Shown: positions 40,094-49,040 of the stretch, piece by piece | How the letters are laid out: the number at the start of each line of letters is the position of its first letter | How positions within the stretch are numbered: the stretch's first letter is position 1 | NCBI RefSeq assembly: GCF_003234815.2 | Contig: NZ_CP126279.1 | Location: 3,100,001 to 3,164,000 of the forward strand | DNA from: Curtobacterium sp. MCBD17_035 | Lineage (GTDB): Bacteria > Actinomycetota > Actinomycetes > Actinomycetales > Microbacteriaceae | DNA: 64,000 bases | Reading direction: 5' to 3' | The notes under the pieces: generated by a model | The model's database searches: none | Told to the model about the DNA's origin: nothing | The model's input: only the letters and a program-made list of their open reading frames with translations | Translations under genes and position numbers: made by a program

Positions 40094-42640
40094 ATGGCCG
40101 GGACGACGACGCGCGGCCGGACGATCACGGTCGGCGACCGCCGCATCACGCTGACGAACCTGGACAAGGTGCTCTACCCGGAGACGGGGACGACGAAGGG
40201 CGACGTCATCGCCTACTACGTCGAGGTGGCGCCGTGGATGATCCCGCACGCGAAGGACCGCCCGCTGACCCGGAAGCGCTGGGCGAACGGCGTCGAGGGC
40301 TCCGTGTTCTTCGAGAAGAACCTGCCTGACAGCGCCCCGGACTGGATCCGCCACCGGGTCGTCCACCACAAGGACCACGACATCGAGTACCCGCTGCTCG
40401 ACGACGTCGCGACCCTGACCTGGGTCGCCCAGCAGGCCGCCCTCGAACTCCACGTGCCGCAGTGGCGATTCGACGCCGATGGCACGCCCATGCGCCCGGA
40501 CCGGCTGGTCCTCGACCTCGACCCGGGCGAGGGTGTGGGCCTCCGCGAATGCGTCGAGGTGGCGCACGCGGCCCGGGAGCTCCTGCACGGTGCCGGCCTC
40601 GAACCGATGCCCGTCACGAGCGGCAGCAAGGGGATCCACCTGTACGCGGCGCTCGACGGCTCGTCGACGTCCGCGCAGGTCAGTGAGGTGGCGCACGAAC
40701 TCGCCCGCGCACTCGAACAGGACATGCCGGACCTCGTGCTGTCGCAGATGTCCCGCGCCGCCCGCAACGGCAAGGTGTTCGTCGACTGGTCGCAGAACAA
40801 CGGCAACAAGACCACCATCGCCCCGTACTCGCTCCGTGGCCGCGCCCAGCCGACGGTGGCCGCGCCCCGCACCTGGGACGAGCTCGACGACCCCGACCTC
40901 CGGCACCTGACGATGGCCGAGGTCGTCGAGCGCCTCCACACCATCGGCGACCCCCTGCACCCGGTCGCCGCCGCCGCGCTCGCGGTCGGGAGGCCCGACC
41001 ACGGTCACTGGGAGAGCAACCGGAACCCGGACGGCTCGTTCAAGGAGGACGAGCCGAACCGCGCACACCGGACCGAGCAGCCGGGAGGCGCGGCACCGGA
41101 CCGCCTCGCCACCTACCGCTCGATGCGCGACGCCTCCCGGACGCCGGAGCCCGTGCCGCAGGGCGCCCCGACCGTCCGCACCGACGGTCGGCCGACGTTC
41201 GTCATCCAGGAACACCACGCGAGCCGGCTCCACTACGACTTCCGACTCGAGCACGACGGCGTGCTCGTCAGCTGGTCCCTGCCGAAGGGCGAGCCCGAGG
41301 ACCCGGGCCAGAACCACCTGGCCGTGCAGACCGAGGACCACCCGCTCGAGTACGGGGGCTTCGAGGGCACGATCCCGAAGGGCGAGTACGGCGGCGGCAG
41401 CGTCACCATCTGGGACCACGGCACGTACGAGCTCGAGAAGTGGCGCGAGGGCCAGGAGGTCATCGTCACCCTGCACGGCGTCGGCCGCGGGACCCGCCGA
41501 CTCGCGCTCCTGCACACCCGCGGGCGCGGCGGGGACGAACGGAACTGGCTGATCCACCGGACGAAGCAGCAGCCCGAGGGGCTCGACCACGGCGACGCCG
41601 CGGTGGGGGCGACGTCCGCGCCGGAGTCCCCCCGGTCCTCCCGACCGCCCGCGGCGACGGCGCCGCCAGCGGACACCGACGCGACCGAGCGGTTCCGTCC
41701 GATGCTCGCGAGCCCGGCGAAGACCCCGGGCGCGCTCACGCCGGACCGGTGGGCCTTCGAGATGAAGTGGGACGGCATCCGTGCGATCGCCGAGGTCCGC
41801 GACGGACACGTCCGCCTGACCAGCCGGAACGGGAACGACCTGACGAGCCAGTACCCCGAACTCCGTGCCCTCGCCGACCAGGTCGGGGTCGACGCGGTCC
41901 TCGACGGCGAGATCGTCGCACTGGACGACCGTGGCCGTCCGGACTTCAGCGACCTCCAGAACCGCATGGGGCTGTCGCGCGCCCGGGACGTCGAGCACGG
42001 GATGCGCACCACCCCGGTGCGGTTCGAGGTGTTCGACGTGCTCGAGGCGGACGGGCACGACCTGACGCGCGTTCCGTACGACCACCGCCGGGAGGCACTG
42101 GCCACCGTCGTCGAACCCGGGGGCCCGATCGACGTCCCCCCGGCCGCCGACGGAACGCTCGACGACGCCATGGACGAGAGCCGTCGCCGCGGCCTGGAGG
42201 GCGTGGTCGCCAAGCGACGCGACTCCCGCTACTCGACCGGCCGCCGCTCCGATGCCTGGGTGAAGATCAAGCACCACGCCACGCAGGAGGTCGTGGTCGG
42301 CGGTTGGAAGCCCGGCACCGGACGCCGCGCGGGCGGGGTGGGCTCGCTCCTCCTCGGGATCCCCGACGGGGACCGCCTGCGCTACGTCGGCAAGGTGGGC
42401 ACCGGGTTCCGGGACCGCGACCTCGACGAGATCGAGGCGGTCCTCGGCCCCCTGGCCCGGGCCGACCCGCCCTTCGCCGACGTGCCCCGGGCGGACGCCC
42501 GGGATGCGCGATGGGTCGATCCCGTCCGGGTCGGCGAGGTCGAGTTCGCGGAGTGGACGAACGGCGACCGGCTGCGGCAGCCCTCGTGGCGGGGATGGCG
42601 GACGGACAAGGACCCCGGGGACGTGGTCCGCGAGTCCTGA
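40094..42640 (+). CDS. ligD: Multifunctional DNA ligase LigD: polymerase, 3'-phosphoesterase, ligase (848 aa)
   Basis: ATG 40094, two bases after the SDR stop. Domains run POL-PE-LIG as in Mycobacterium. The primase-polymerase (about residues 10-290) has TLTNLDKVLYPETGTTKGDV, LVLDLDPGEGVG (metal aspartates) and SGSKGIHLYA. The phosphoesterase (about 360-480) has HHASRLHYDFRLEHDG and VSWSLPKG. The ligase (about 535-848) has FEMKWDGIRA with the adenylated Lys, DGEIVALD and GVVAKRRDS. With Ku it repairs double-strand breaks by end joining. A Pro/Ala linker separates PE and LIG. Confidence 0.95.
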   Translation: MAGTTTRGRTITVGDRRITLTNLDKVLYPETGTTKGDVIAYYVEVAPWMIPHAKDRPLTRKRWANGVEGSVFFEKNLPDSAPDWIRHRVVHHKDHDIEYPLLDDVATLTWVAQQAALELHVPQWRFDADGTPMRPDRLVLDLDPGEGVGLRECVEVAHAARELLHGAGLEPMPVTSGSKGIHLYAALDGSSTSAQVSEVAHELARALEQDMPDLVLSQMSRAARNGKVFVDWSQNNGNKTTIAPYSLRGRAQPTVAAPRTWDELDDPDLRHLTMAEVVERLHTIGDPLHPVAAAALAVGRPDHGHWESNRNPDGSFKEDEPNRAHRTEQPGGAAPDRLATYRSMRDASRTPEPVPQGAPTVRTDGRPTFVIQEHHASRLHYDFRLEHDGVLVSWSLPKGEPEDPGQNHLAVQTEDHPLEYGGFEGTIPKGEYGGGSVTIWDHGTYELEKWREGQEVIVTLHGVGRGTRRLALLHTRGRGGDERNWLIHRTKQQPEGLDHGDAAVGATSAPESPRSSRPPAATAPPADTDATERFRPMLASPAKTPGALTPDRWAFEMKWDGIRAIAEVRDGHVRLTSRNGNDLTSQYPELRALADQVGVDAVLDGEIVALDDRGRPDFSDLQNRMGLSRARDVEHGMRTTPVRFEVFDVLEADGHDLTRVPYDHRREALATVVEPGGPIDVPPAADGTLDDAMDESRRRGLEGVVAKRRDSRYSTGRRSDAWVKIKHHATQEVVVGGWKPGTGRRAGGVGSLLLGIPDGDRLRYVGKVGTGFRDRDLDEIEAVLGPLARADPPFADVPRADARDARWVDPVRVGEVEFAEWTNGDRLRQPSWRGWRTDKDPGDVVRES

Positions 42641-42644
42641 CGGG

Positions 42645-42839
42645 TCAGGCGCCGGGCGCGGGTTCCTCCGCAGCGGCACCGCCACCGGTCACCGGCAGTC
42701 CCGAGTCGTCGCCGGTCTGGTCGTCCTCGGTGGGCTCCAGCCGTTCGGCGACGAAGTGCTTCGCGTCGTCGATGGCGTCCTGGCTCCGCTGCAGCGGGCG
42801 CTCGTCGGCCTGCTCGGCGGGGTGCTGGTCGTCGCTCAT
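42645..42839 (-). CDS. Small acidic hydrophilic protein (64 aa)
   Basis: ATG 42839 has CAGGAGG upstream. Highly charged, Gln/Asp/Glu-rich (MSDDQHPAEQADERPLQRSQDAIDDAKHFVAERLEPTEDDQTGDDSG) with one possible amphipathic helix and a Gly/Ala/Pro tail. No family is recognised. It is convergent with ligD, ending 4 bases from the ligD stop. Confidence 0.6.
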   Translation of the reverse strand: MSDDQHPAEQADERPLQRSQDAIDDAKHFVAERLEPTEDDQTGDDSGLPVTGGGAAAEEPAPGA

Positions 42840-42917
42840 GTGGGCCTCCTGATCGTCGGTCTGGATCCCCGTCGACGCTACGCGGGCCGACACGGCCGTG
42901 CCCGTGTCGGCGCGCTC

Positions 42918-42940
42918 GGGCGCGTCGGACGAGCGCGCCC
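42918..42940 (-). terminator. Hairpin after the TIM-barrel gene
   Basis: GGGCGCG (42918-42924) pairs with CGCGCCC (42934-42940). It lies 4 bases after the stop of the minus-strand sugar isomerase-like gene. Confidence 0.5.
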
Positions 42941-42943
42941 GCG

Positions 42944-43885
42944 TCAGATCGGTGTGTACGGCAGGTCGGCGTCCACCGCCGAGGCGGGCGCGGACGACGA
43001 GGGCATCGGTGGCGCGGCGGGCGCCCCGATCGCGTCGGCCGCGTCGAGGACCGCCCGGCTCGCCGCGGCCGCCGTACGCAGGGCGTCCGCCGCGGACATG
43101 CCGTCAGTCACCGCGGTCCGGACCTCGACGCCCCAGGGCTCACCGTGGCCGAGCTCGCGGGCGACGTGCACGAACGCGGGGAGGTCTCCCAGGCCGCCGC
43201 CGGGGAGCGCGCGTCGGTCTCCGGCCCGTGTCGACACCGAATCGGGGCCGGCGGCGTCCGAGAGCTCGACGGCGAACAGGAACGCGGGGTCGATGGCGGC
43301 GCGGAGGGACGCGACGGTGGAGCCGCCGGCGACGGCGTGGGCGATGTCGAGCACGAGGCCACCGTTCGGGTGCCCCGCCTGCTGGACGAACCGCGCCGCA
43401 CGTTCCGTGGTGCCGAGGTTCGACGTCGGGGCTGCCGACAGCACGACCTGCGCCCCGACCTGCTCCGCCTGTGCGGCGAGGGCGAGCCAGTCGTCGGCCA
43501 TCGTGGTGGGGGAGGTCATGGGCGTCGTCGTGTCCGCGGCGACGACGATCTGCGCCGCCCCGAGCGCGGCCGCCGCCTCGAACACGACCATCCGGTCCAG
43601 GTCGCTCACGGCGCGTCGGTCCCCCGTGGTCCACCAGTCCTCGAGCGTCCCGAGCTGGACCCAGACCAGGCCGACGTCGTCGAGGACCCGGCGCAGTGCC
43701 TCCAGGCCGATCGTGACGCGCGTCTCGTGGAGGTCCTCGAGTCCCAACCCGATGCCGGAGAACCCGGCCCGGGCGACCGCACGGATGCGCTCGGCGACGG
43801 GGAGCGCGCCGAGCGCGTCCGTCCCGGAGCGCGCGTCCGCGACCGCGGGTGCCCAGCACCGCGCGAGCAGGTCGTGTTCATCCAT
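42944..43885 (-). CDS. Sugar phosphate isomerase/epimerase-like TIM barrel (313 aa)
   Basis: ATG 43885 with GGAGGG upstream. AP-endonuclease-2/xylose-isomerase-like fold: RAVARAGFSGIGLGLEDLHE, LGAAQIVVAADTT, GLVLDIAHAVAGG (metal-ligand region) and WGVEVRTAVTDGM (C-terminal Glu region). Members interconvert or epimerise sugars or cyclitols. The C-terminus has a Pro/Ser/Ala-rich tail. Monocistronic, terminator downstream. Confidence 0.78.
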   Translation of the reverse strand: MDEHDLLARCWAPAVADARSGTDALGALPVAERIRAVARAGFSGIGLGLEDLHETRVTIGLEALRRVLDDVGLVWVQLGTLEDWWTTGDRRAVSDLDRMVVFEAAAALGAAQIVVAADTTTPMTSPTTMADDWLALAAQAEQVGAQVVLSAAPTSNLGTTERAARFVQQAGHPNGGLVLDIAHAVAGGSTVASLRAAIDPAFLFAVELSDAAGPDSVSTRAGDRRALPGGGLGDLPAFVHVARELGHGEPWGVEVRTAVTDGMSAADALRTAAAASRAVLDAADAIGAPAAPPMPSSSAPASAVDADLPYTPI

Positions 43886-43999
43886 GTCGACCCTCCGTCC
43901 GTGCGCCTCCGGCGTCGTGGCCTTGCTACTCCCCACGCCTCGGGAGCACCCCCAGGAGCCGGAGCCGCTGGGGCGGCCGGAGACGACGGGGAAGGCGCC

Positions 44000-44881
44000 T
44001 CACGGCAGCACGATGCGGAGCACGCCGGGTCGACCCGCCGGCACGACCGTCAGTCGCACGCCGCCCGCGTCCGCGAGGAACACCTCGTCGACGCCGGAAG
44101 CACCGATCGCCGCGGTCCCGTCGGCCCCGACGTGCCAGGTCTGGTCCGCGCTGCCGTCCGGGTCCCGCAGGTCGACGACCGGGTTCGCCCAGGGGCTCGA
44201 CGGGCGCATGCGCGTGAGGCAGCGTCCGGCGTCGTCGTGGATCGACCCGATCGCGTCGGCGACCGGCCCCGGGTCGAACGGGAACCGGAAGCACGCCGCT
44301 GCCGCCAGGGCGTCCGCGAGGGGACCCCGTGCGGCGACGACGCCGTCGGGCCCGATCGCGACGTGGACGCCGGTCGCGTCGTCGCGGAGCACGAACGGGC
44401 GCGGGCGCGGCGGTTCGACCACCGTGAACACGCCCCGACCGGTCGAGCCGGACGCCGTGTGCCGTCCGACGACCGCGAAGACGCCGGGCACGGTCCCCGC
44501 GCCGAGTCCGGCGCAGCGTGCGATGCCGGCCGCGTCGGTCCGGAGCGTCCGGATGGTGGCGCCGTCCTCGAACGTGGGCCCGGCGCCCTCGACCACGGCG
44601 AGCACCTCGGCTTCGACCGGGACGCCCTCGCGGGTGAGTCGCAGCGCCACGTCGCTCAGGTCGGCTCCGGTCGGGCGGGTGGTCGGCTCGGGGACCATGA
44701 CGTCGAGCGTGTGCGTCGGGCTCGACGCGTGGGCCGGCGTCGCGACGACGACGCCGATGGCGGGGAGGCCCCAGGCGGCCCCGAGGAGGAGCCGACGTCG
44801 TCCGGGCCCCGGTCGTCTGCGGGTCGCGGTGACGGCGTCCGCGTCCGCGTCCGTGTCCGTGTCCGTGTCCGTGTCCACCAT
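44000..44881 (-). CDS. Tat-exported secreted protein of unknown function (293 aa)
   Basis: ATG 44881 with GAGGGGGAC upstream. Residues 3-15 are a DT/DA repeat (DTDTDTDTDADADA), then RRRPGPGRRRLLLGAAWGLPAIGVVVATPAHA, a long Arg-rich signal with hydrophobic core and AxA cleavage site, consistent with Tat export. The mature part has two beta-sandwich-like segments; the first (SPTHTLDVMVPEPTTRPTGADLSDVALRLTREG) resembles Ig-like domains of actinobacterial surface proteins. No enzyme motif is visible. Confidence 0.6.
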   Translation of the reverse strand: MVDTDTDTDTDADADAVTATRRRPGPGRRRLLLGAAWGLPAIGVVVATPAHASSPTHTLDVMVPEPTTRPTGADLSDVALRLTREGVPVEAEVLAVVEGAGPTFEDGATIRTLRTDAAGIARCAGLGAGTVPGVFAVVGRHTASGSTGRGVFTVVEPPRPRPFVLRDDATGVHVAIGPDGVVAARGPLADALAAAACFRFPFDPGPVADAIGSIHDDAGRCLTRMRPSSPWANPVVDLRDPDGSADQTWHVGADGTAAIGASGVDEVFLADAGGVRLTVVPAGRPGVLRIVLP

Positions 44882-45060
44882 GTCGTCCCCCTCCGTCCCC
44901 GGCTCCCCCGCCGGGCATCGACGCTGCAGCGCCCTCCGCGCCGGCGGGACGTGTCTAGCGGACGGCGCGCCACGCGGCGTCCGGGCGCACGCCACGGCGG
45001 CTCGGCACGCCCCGCCGCTCATCCACCGGTTCACCCGGCGGGTGACGCAGTGATCCGGGA

Positions 45061-45120
45061 CAGGACGACGGACGGGAGGGACGGGGCGAGCCGCCACCGT
45101 CCCTCCCGTCCGTCGTCCTG
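45061..45120 (-). terminator. Very strong terminator hairpin (24-bp perfect stem)
   Basis: 45061-45084 pairs perfectly with 45097-45120 (arms begin CAGGACGACGGACGGGAGGG) around a 12-nt loop, 13 bases downstream of the aldo/keto reductase stop on the minus strand. Confidence 0.85.
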
Positions 45121-45133
45121 GAGCGGAGCGCGC

Positions 45134-46012
45134 TTACGCGCCGGCCTTCGAGAGGGCCTCGAACTCGTCGTCCGTCAGGTCGATGAGCGCGCCCGCGAGG
45201 TTGTCCTCGAGGTGGGCGACGCTCGACGTGCCCGGGATCGGCAGCATCACCGGCGAGCGCTTGAGCAGCCACGCGAGCGCGAGCTGCGACGGGGTCGCGT
45301 CGTGCTGCTTCGCGAGCTCGGACAGCGGGCTGCCCTCGCCTGAGAGCTGCCCGGTCGCCAGCGGGAACCACGGGATGAACCCGATGCCCTGCTCCTCCGA
45401 CCAGTCGAGCAGTTCCTCGGAGGACCGGTTCGACAGGTTGTACAGGTTCTGCACGGTGACGATCGTGGCGATCTCCTGCGCCGCCTTCACCTCGTCGACA
45501 CTGACCTCGCTGAGGCCGATGTGACGGATCTTGCCCTCGTCCTGGAGCTTCGCCAGCTCGCCGATCTGGTCCTCGAGCGGGACCTTCGGGTCGATGCGGT
45601 GCAGCTGGAAGAGGTCGATGCGCTCGAGGCCGAGGCGGCGGAGGCTCATCTCGGCCTCCTGGCGCAGGTACTCCGGGCGACCGACCGGCGGCCACTCGTT
45701 CGGGCCGGTCCGGGTGAGGCCGGCCTTCGTGGCGATGACGATGTCGTCACCGTAGGGGTGCAGGGCCTCGCGGAGGAGCTCCTCGGCGACGTACGGACCG
45801 TAGCTGTCCGCCGTGTCGAAGAAGTCGACCCCGAGCTCCACGGAGCGCTTGAGGACGCGGATCGCCTCGTCGTGGTCCTTCGGCGGTCCCCAGACGCCGG
45901 GGCCGGTCAGCTGCATCGTGCCGTAGCCGAGGCGGTGCACCTCGAGGTCACCGCCGATGCGGAAGGTGCCGCTCGCTGCGGCGGGGCGGTTCGAGTCGGT
46001 TGCGGTGGTCAT
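45134..46012 (-). CDS. Aldo/keto reductase (292 aa)
   Basis: ATG 46012. Full AKR tetrad: [13 protein letters not shown] (Asp, Tyr), IATKAGL (Lys), [10 protein letters not shown] (His). C-terminal [28 protein letters not shown] binds the NADPH phosphate. Unlike the reductase at 20812 the catalytic His is intact. Likely reduces small aldehydes or ketones. Ends in a very strong terminator. Confidence 0.92.
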   Translation of the reverse strand: MTTATDSNRPAAASGTFRIGGDLEVHRLGYGTMQLTGPGVWGPPKDHDEAIRVLKRSVELGVDFFDTADSYGPYVAEELLREALHPYGDDIVIATKAGLTRTGPNEWPPVGRPEYLRQEAEMSLRRLGLERIDLFQLHRIDPKVPLEDQIGELAKLQDEGKIRHIGLSEVSVDEVKAAQEIATIVTVQNLYNLSNRSSEELLDWSEEQGIGFIPWFPLATGQLSGEGSPLSELAKQHDATPSQLALAWLLKRSPVMLPIPGTSSVAHLEDNLAGALIDLTDDEFEALSKAGA

Positions 46013-46335
46013 GCTCAGGGGTTCTCCCTCTCGTCGACGGTCCGGGTGCTCCGTCTTCGACGGACGCCCCGGGGGTACCGCGGTCCGGTGTACTCCTGGT
46101 GCACCGTCCGTGCCTGGGGCAACGTGTCGTCCGTCGGCGCATTCCCCGGGCGCGAGCCGCGCGTGGCGGGTGAGACAGCCGAGCGGGCGGCTGCCGACGG
46201 TGGTGACGGGGCAGGTGATCTCCTGCTGCTGACGCCCGGACCCCCGGCAGAACGCCAGGCGCGGCCCCAGGGCGGACCTACCGTCGTGCAGGACCCGGCG
46301 CGACCGCCGCGTCCGCTGACCGGAAGGGAACGCCT
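46013..46335. other. Divergent intergenic region, AKR to tatA
   Basis: About 320 bases. I see a small CCGTC/GACGG hairpin (46052-46064) in the AKR leader but no convincing -35/-10 pair, operator or conserved reading frame. Promoters for both flanking genes must lie here. Confidence 0.4.
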
Positions 46336-46518
46336 GTGTTCATGGGCCTCACGGGACTCCACCTGCTCATCATCGTCGGCGTGGTGGTCCTGCTGTTCGG
46401 CGCCACCCGGCTGCCTGCGCTCGCGAAGGGCCTCGGCGCGTCGCTGCGGATCCTCAAGCAGGAGAGCCGGGCGGACGACCATGCCGAGGTCACGCCGCGG
46501 GACGAGGACGGGGCCTGA
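46336..46518 (+). CDS. tatA: Twin-arginine translocase subunit TatA (60 aa)
   Basis: GTG 46336 is chosen because AAGGGA lies 7 bases upstream; ATG 46342 is the alternative. One transmembrane helix ([27 protein letters not shown]) followed by an amphipathic helix ([10 protein letters not shown]) and a charged tail is the TatA plan; the FG hinge is present. TatA oligomers form the membrane passage for folded Tat substrates; two probable Tat proteins are encoded close by (44000-44881 and 47345-47887). tatC is not in the window. Confidence 0.88.
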   Translation: MFMGLTGLHLLIIVGVVVLLFGATRLPALAKGLGASLRILKQESRADDHAEVTPRDEDGA

Positions 46519-46542
46519 CCGCTCCCTGCCGCCGCCCGTTCG

Positions 46543-47250
46543 TCACCGGCTCGCCCACCGGATGCCGCGCTCGACGATGGTCCGGACGCTCGGGTGCGCG
46601 AGGACCTCGGGGTCGTGGCCCGGTGTCGCGACGAACACCCGTCCGGCGCCCCACTCGCGGGTCCACACCGCGGGACACGTCACCGGTCGGTGCCACGGGT
46701 CGCCCGGCCGGGCCGCCAGGGTCGTCGTGGCGAGCACGTCCGAGGCGCCGTCGGTCAGCACCCAGTACTGCTCGGTGGTCAGCGTGAAGTCGTCGAGCCC
46801 GGCGACGATCGGGTGGTCCCGGCGATCCGGCGCGATGACGATCTGGTGCTCGATGAAGAAGTCGGCGCCGTCGTCCCGCCGATCAGCGACCGGTCTGCCC
46901 GGGTGCGTGGCGAACTGCCCGCCGACGAGGTGCAGGTAGTCGGCGCTCACCCGGAAGGAGTCCACGACGCCGCCGTGCCAGCCCGCCAATCCCGTGCCCC
47001 GCTCGACGGCGGCGGCGAGGCCCCGGACGGCCGCGTCGCTCGCGGTGCCCATCGACACGCACTGCAGGACGAGGTCGACCGCAGCCATCACGGACTCGTC
47101 GGCGTAGACCTCCGGGTCGTCCTCGATCCGCACCTCGTACCCCGTGTCGCGGAGGAACGGGAGGAACGCGTCCGTCGCCGCGACGGGATGGTGGCCGGGC
47201 CAGCCGCCGCGGACGACGAGCGCGTGCTTGTTGACGTCGATGTCGGACAT
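46543..47250 (-). CDS. ThuA-domain protein (235 aa)
   Basis: ATG 47250. ThuA/class I glutamine-amidotransferase-like fold: ALVVRGGWPGHHPVAATDAFLPFL, LAGWHGGVVDSFRVSADYLHLVGGQFATHPG and VTCPAVWTREWGAGRVFVATPGHDPEVL (catalytic-like GH segments). ThuA proteins are linked to trehalose and other sugar use in Rhizobium. The gene is separate from any sugar transporter here. Confidence 0.85.
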   Translation of the reverse strand: MSDIDVNKHALVVRGGWPGHHPVAATDAFLPFLRDTGYEVRIEDDPEVYADESVMAAVDLVLQCVSMGTASDAAVRGLAAAVERGTGLAGWHGGVVDSFRVSADYLHLVGGQFATHPGRPVADRRDDGADFFIEHQIVIAPDRRDHPIVAGLDDFTLTTEQYWVLTDGASDVLATTTLAARPGDPWHRPVTCPAVWTREWGAGRVFVATPGHDPEVLAHPSVRTIVERGIRWASR

Positions 47251-47344
47251 GGTCCCGATCATGGCCTGCCCGGACGGATGGCGTCCGTCCTGGGCCCTCC
47301 CGTCCTCGCGCACCGAGCGGCGACGAGGCCCGGTGCGAGCGGGA

Positions 47345-47887
47345 TCAGTACTTCGGCCGAGCGAACTTGTACTTGCCGGTGCTGTCCCACGGGTCCTCGT
47401 ACAGCTTCACGTGGTTGGTGGAAGCGGTGCCCGTGCCGGCGTTCCCCTCGACGGTGCGGATGTGTCCGTCGCTGTGGGAGCGGACCAGTCCGATGTGACC
47501 GACTCCGTAGTACCAGATGATGTCCCCCTGGCGGACGTTCGCGGCGGAGACGGGGGTGCAGAGGTCGTAGAACGCCTCGGAGCTGCGGCTGAACCCGGTG
47601 TCGGTCCCGCGGAGGCACCAGCTGACGAACGTGGCACACCAGTCGGCGCTCGTGTCGTACTTCGATGTCCAGATCGCGTTCATCTGCGCGAGGGTGTTGC
47701 CCTCGTAGCTCTTGGCGAGGGTGATGACGTCGGCAGGGGTGGTGGGAGCGGCCGCGGAGGCCCGCTGGGCGGGTCCGGCGAAGGCCGCCACGGTGGCGAG
47801 GGAGAGACCGCCCGCCCCGAGGATGAGTGCGCGTCGGCTGAGCGACCCGGAGGTCGTTGCGGTGATGGTGTTGTCGTCCATGCGCAT
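47345..47887 (-). CDS. Secreted CHAP-domain amidase (180 aa)
   Basis: Start ATG 47887 or 47881. A Tat-type signal (SLSRRALILGAGGLSLATVAAFAGPAQRASA) precedes a CHAP/NlpC-like domain: ADWCATFVSWCLRGTDTGFS with the catalytic Cys (WCATFVSW), then GDIIWYYGVGHIGLVRSH with the catalytic His. Such proteins cut peptide bonds in peptidoglycan. Exported by the Tat system, whose TatA subunit is encoded 0.8 kb away. Confidence 0.85.
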   Translation of the reverse strand: MRMDDNTITATTSGSLSRRALILGAGGLSLATVAAFAGPAQRASAAAPTTPADVITLAKSYEGNTLAQMNAIWTSKYDTSADWCATFVSWCLRGTDTGFSRSSEAFYDLCTPVSAANVRQGDIIWYYGVGHIGLVRSHSDGHIRTVEGNAGTGTASTNHVKLYEDPWDSTGKYKFARPKY

Positions 47888-48020
47888 GAACCTGGCACCG
47901 GCGAGAATGGCTCACAAGTCGGCCGAAGATGCGTCTGGCGAGGAACGGTCGGCAGGGACATGATGAGGAGAACGCGGCCGCGCGAGCCGACCGACACCGT
48001 GGTCGGGCGAGCCGGCCCGA

Positions 48021-48090
48021 CGTCAGCCGGCCGCGGTGACGAGCGTCAGCCGGCCGAGGGTGACGAGCGTCACCTGGCCGCGGTGACGAC
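48021..48090. repeat. Three tandem copies of a 23-24 nt unit containing a stop codon
   Basis: Units start at 48021, 48044 and 48068 (CGTCAGCCGGCCGCGGTGAC, CGTCAGCCGGCCGAGGGTGA, CGTCACCTGGCCGCGGTGAC). The third contains the stop codon and last codons of the NmrA-like gene; the other two lie just downstream, as if the gene's end had been duplicated twice. Confidence 0.75.
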
Positions 48091-48933
48091 CTCCCGGAGC
48101 ACGTCCTGCGCGGACCTCGGCGCGCGGCCCAGGAGCTCCCCGAGCATCGGGTCCGTCCCCGCGAACCACCCCTGTTCCGCCGCCAGGTACATGCCGAGCA
48201 GGAACCGCACCATCGGCTCCTGCTGTCCACCGGCCACGGCACGCTCGACCCAGACGTCGTCATCGACGACCTCGAACCGGACCTCGTTCCCGACGAGGTC
48301 CGAGGCGGTCCGGGTGAGGTCGGCGAACGTCGGCGCCTCCGGAGCGGTGATGGTCACGGGGCCCTCGACGGGTTCGTCGAGCAGCAGGATCGCTGCGGCC
48401 GCCTCGGCCGCGTCCTCGCGCGCGGTCCACGACACCGGACCGTCGGCCGGGATCGACACCACACCGGTCCGCTGCCACGGTCCCAGGAGCCACTGCAGGC
48501 TGTGGGCGTAGAAGCCGTTCCGGAGCGACGTCCAGGGCAGCCCGGACGACGCGAGCATGTCCTCGGTCGCAGCGTGGTGTCGCGCCGGCACGAACGGCGA
48601 CGCTGCTCCGGCACCCTGATGGCTGGTGTAGAGCACGTGCCCGACCCCGGCGGTGATCGCTGCCTCCACGGCGTTCCGGTGTTGGCTGATCGTGTCGCCC
48701 GCCGGGTCGTTCGACGAGACCAGGAGCAAGTGGTCCGCGCTGGCGAAGGCCGCCGGCAGCCCCGCCGGATCGTCGTAGTCGCCCTGGCGGACCGTCACGC
48801 CGCGCTCGGCGAAGCGTGCGGCCCTCGCCGGGTCGCGCGTGACGACGGTCAGTTCCGACGCGGGGAGGTGCTGGAGCAGGTGGTCGACGGTCGCGCCGTT
48901 CAGGGCGCCGGTCGCCCCGGTGATGGTGATCAT
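48070..48933 (-). CDS. NmrA/QorB-like NAD(P)H-binding oxidoreductase (287 aa)
   Basis: Atypical SDR: MITITGATGALNGATVDHLL cofactor motif, DPARAARFAERGVTVRQGDYDDPAGL and LLLVSSNDPAGDTISQHRNAVEAAITAGVGHVLYTSHQGA, as in quinone-type reductases (QorB) and redox sensors (NmrA). No YxxxK pair. Divergent from a TetR gene; paired repeats between them suggest this is the regulated target. Confidence 0.88.
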   Translation of the reverse strand: MITITGATGALNGATVDHLLQHLPASELTVVTRDPARAARFAERGVTVRQGDYDDPAGLPAAFASADHLLLVSSNDPAGDTISQHRNAVEAAITAGVGHVLYTSHQGAGAASPFVPARHHAATEDMLASSGLPWTSLRNGFYAHSLQWLLGPWQRTGVVSIPADGPVSWTAREDAAEAAAAILLLDEPVEGPVTITAPEAPTFADLTRTASDLVGNEVRFEVVDDDVWVERAVAGGQQEPMVRFLLGMYLAAEQGWFAGTDPMLGELLGRAPRSAQDVLREVVTAAR

Positions 48934-48948
48934 GGTGGATCCCTCTCA

Positions 48949-48984
48949 TATCGATGGAAACGCTTTGTTAGTATCAGTGGAAAC
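48949..48984. promoter_or_regulatory. Paired direct repeats in the divergent NmrA/TetR promoter region
   Basis: TATCGATGGAAAC (48949-48961) and TATCAGTGGAAAC (48972-48984) are direct repeats spaced 23 bp. They lie 16 bases upstream of the oxidoreductase start, in a locally AT-rich stretch, and are candidate binding sites for the divergent TetR protein. On the minus strand TTGCTA and TGATAC nearby could be promoter elements. Confidence 0.55.
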
Positions 48985-49040
48985 ACCACCACCGTAGCAA
49001 CAGGATCACGTCGGAAGCAACGGCGCGTTATCGTCGATAC

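Noticed and set aside
43942-43970. CCCCAG/CTGGGG hairpin as terminator of the plus strand
   Set aside because: Lies in the short gap upstream of a minus-strand gene's start and could equally be chance pairing in GC-rich DNA.
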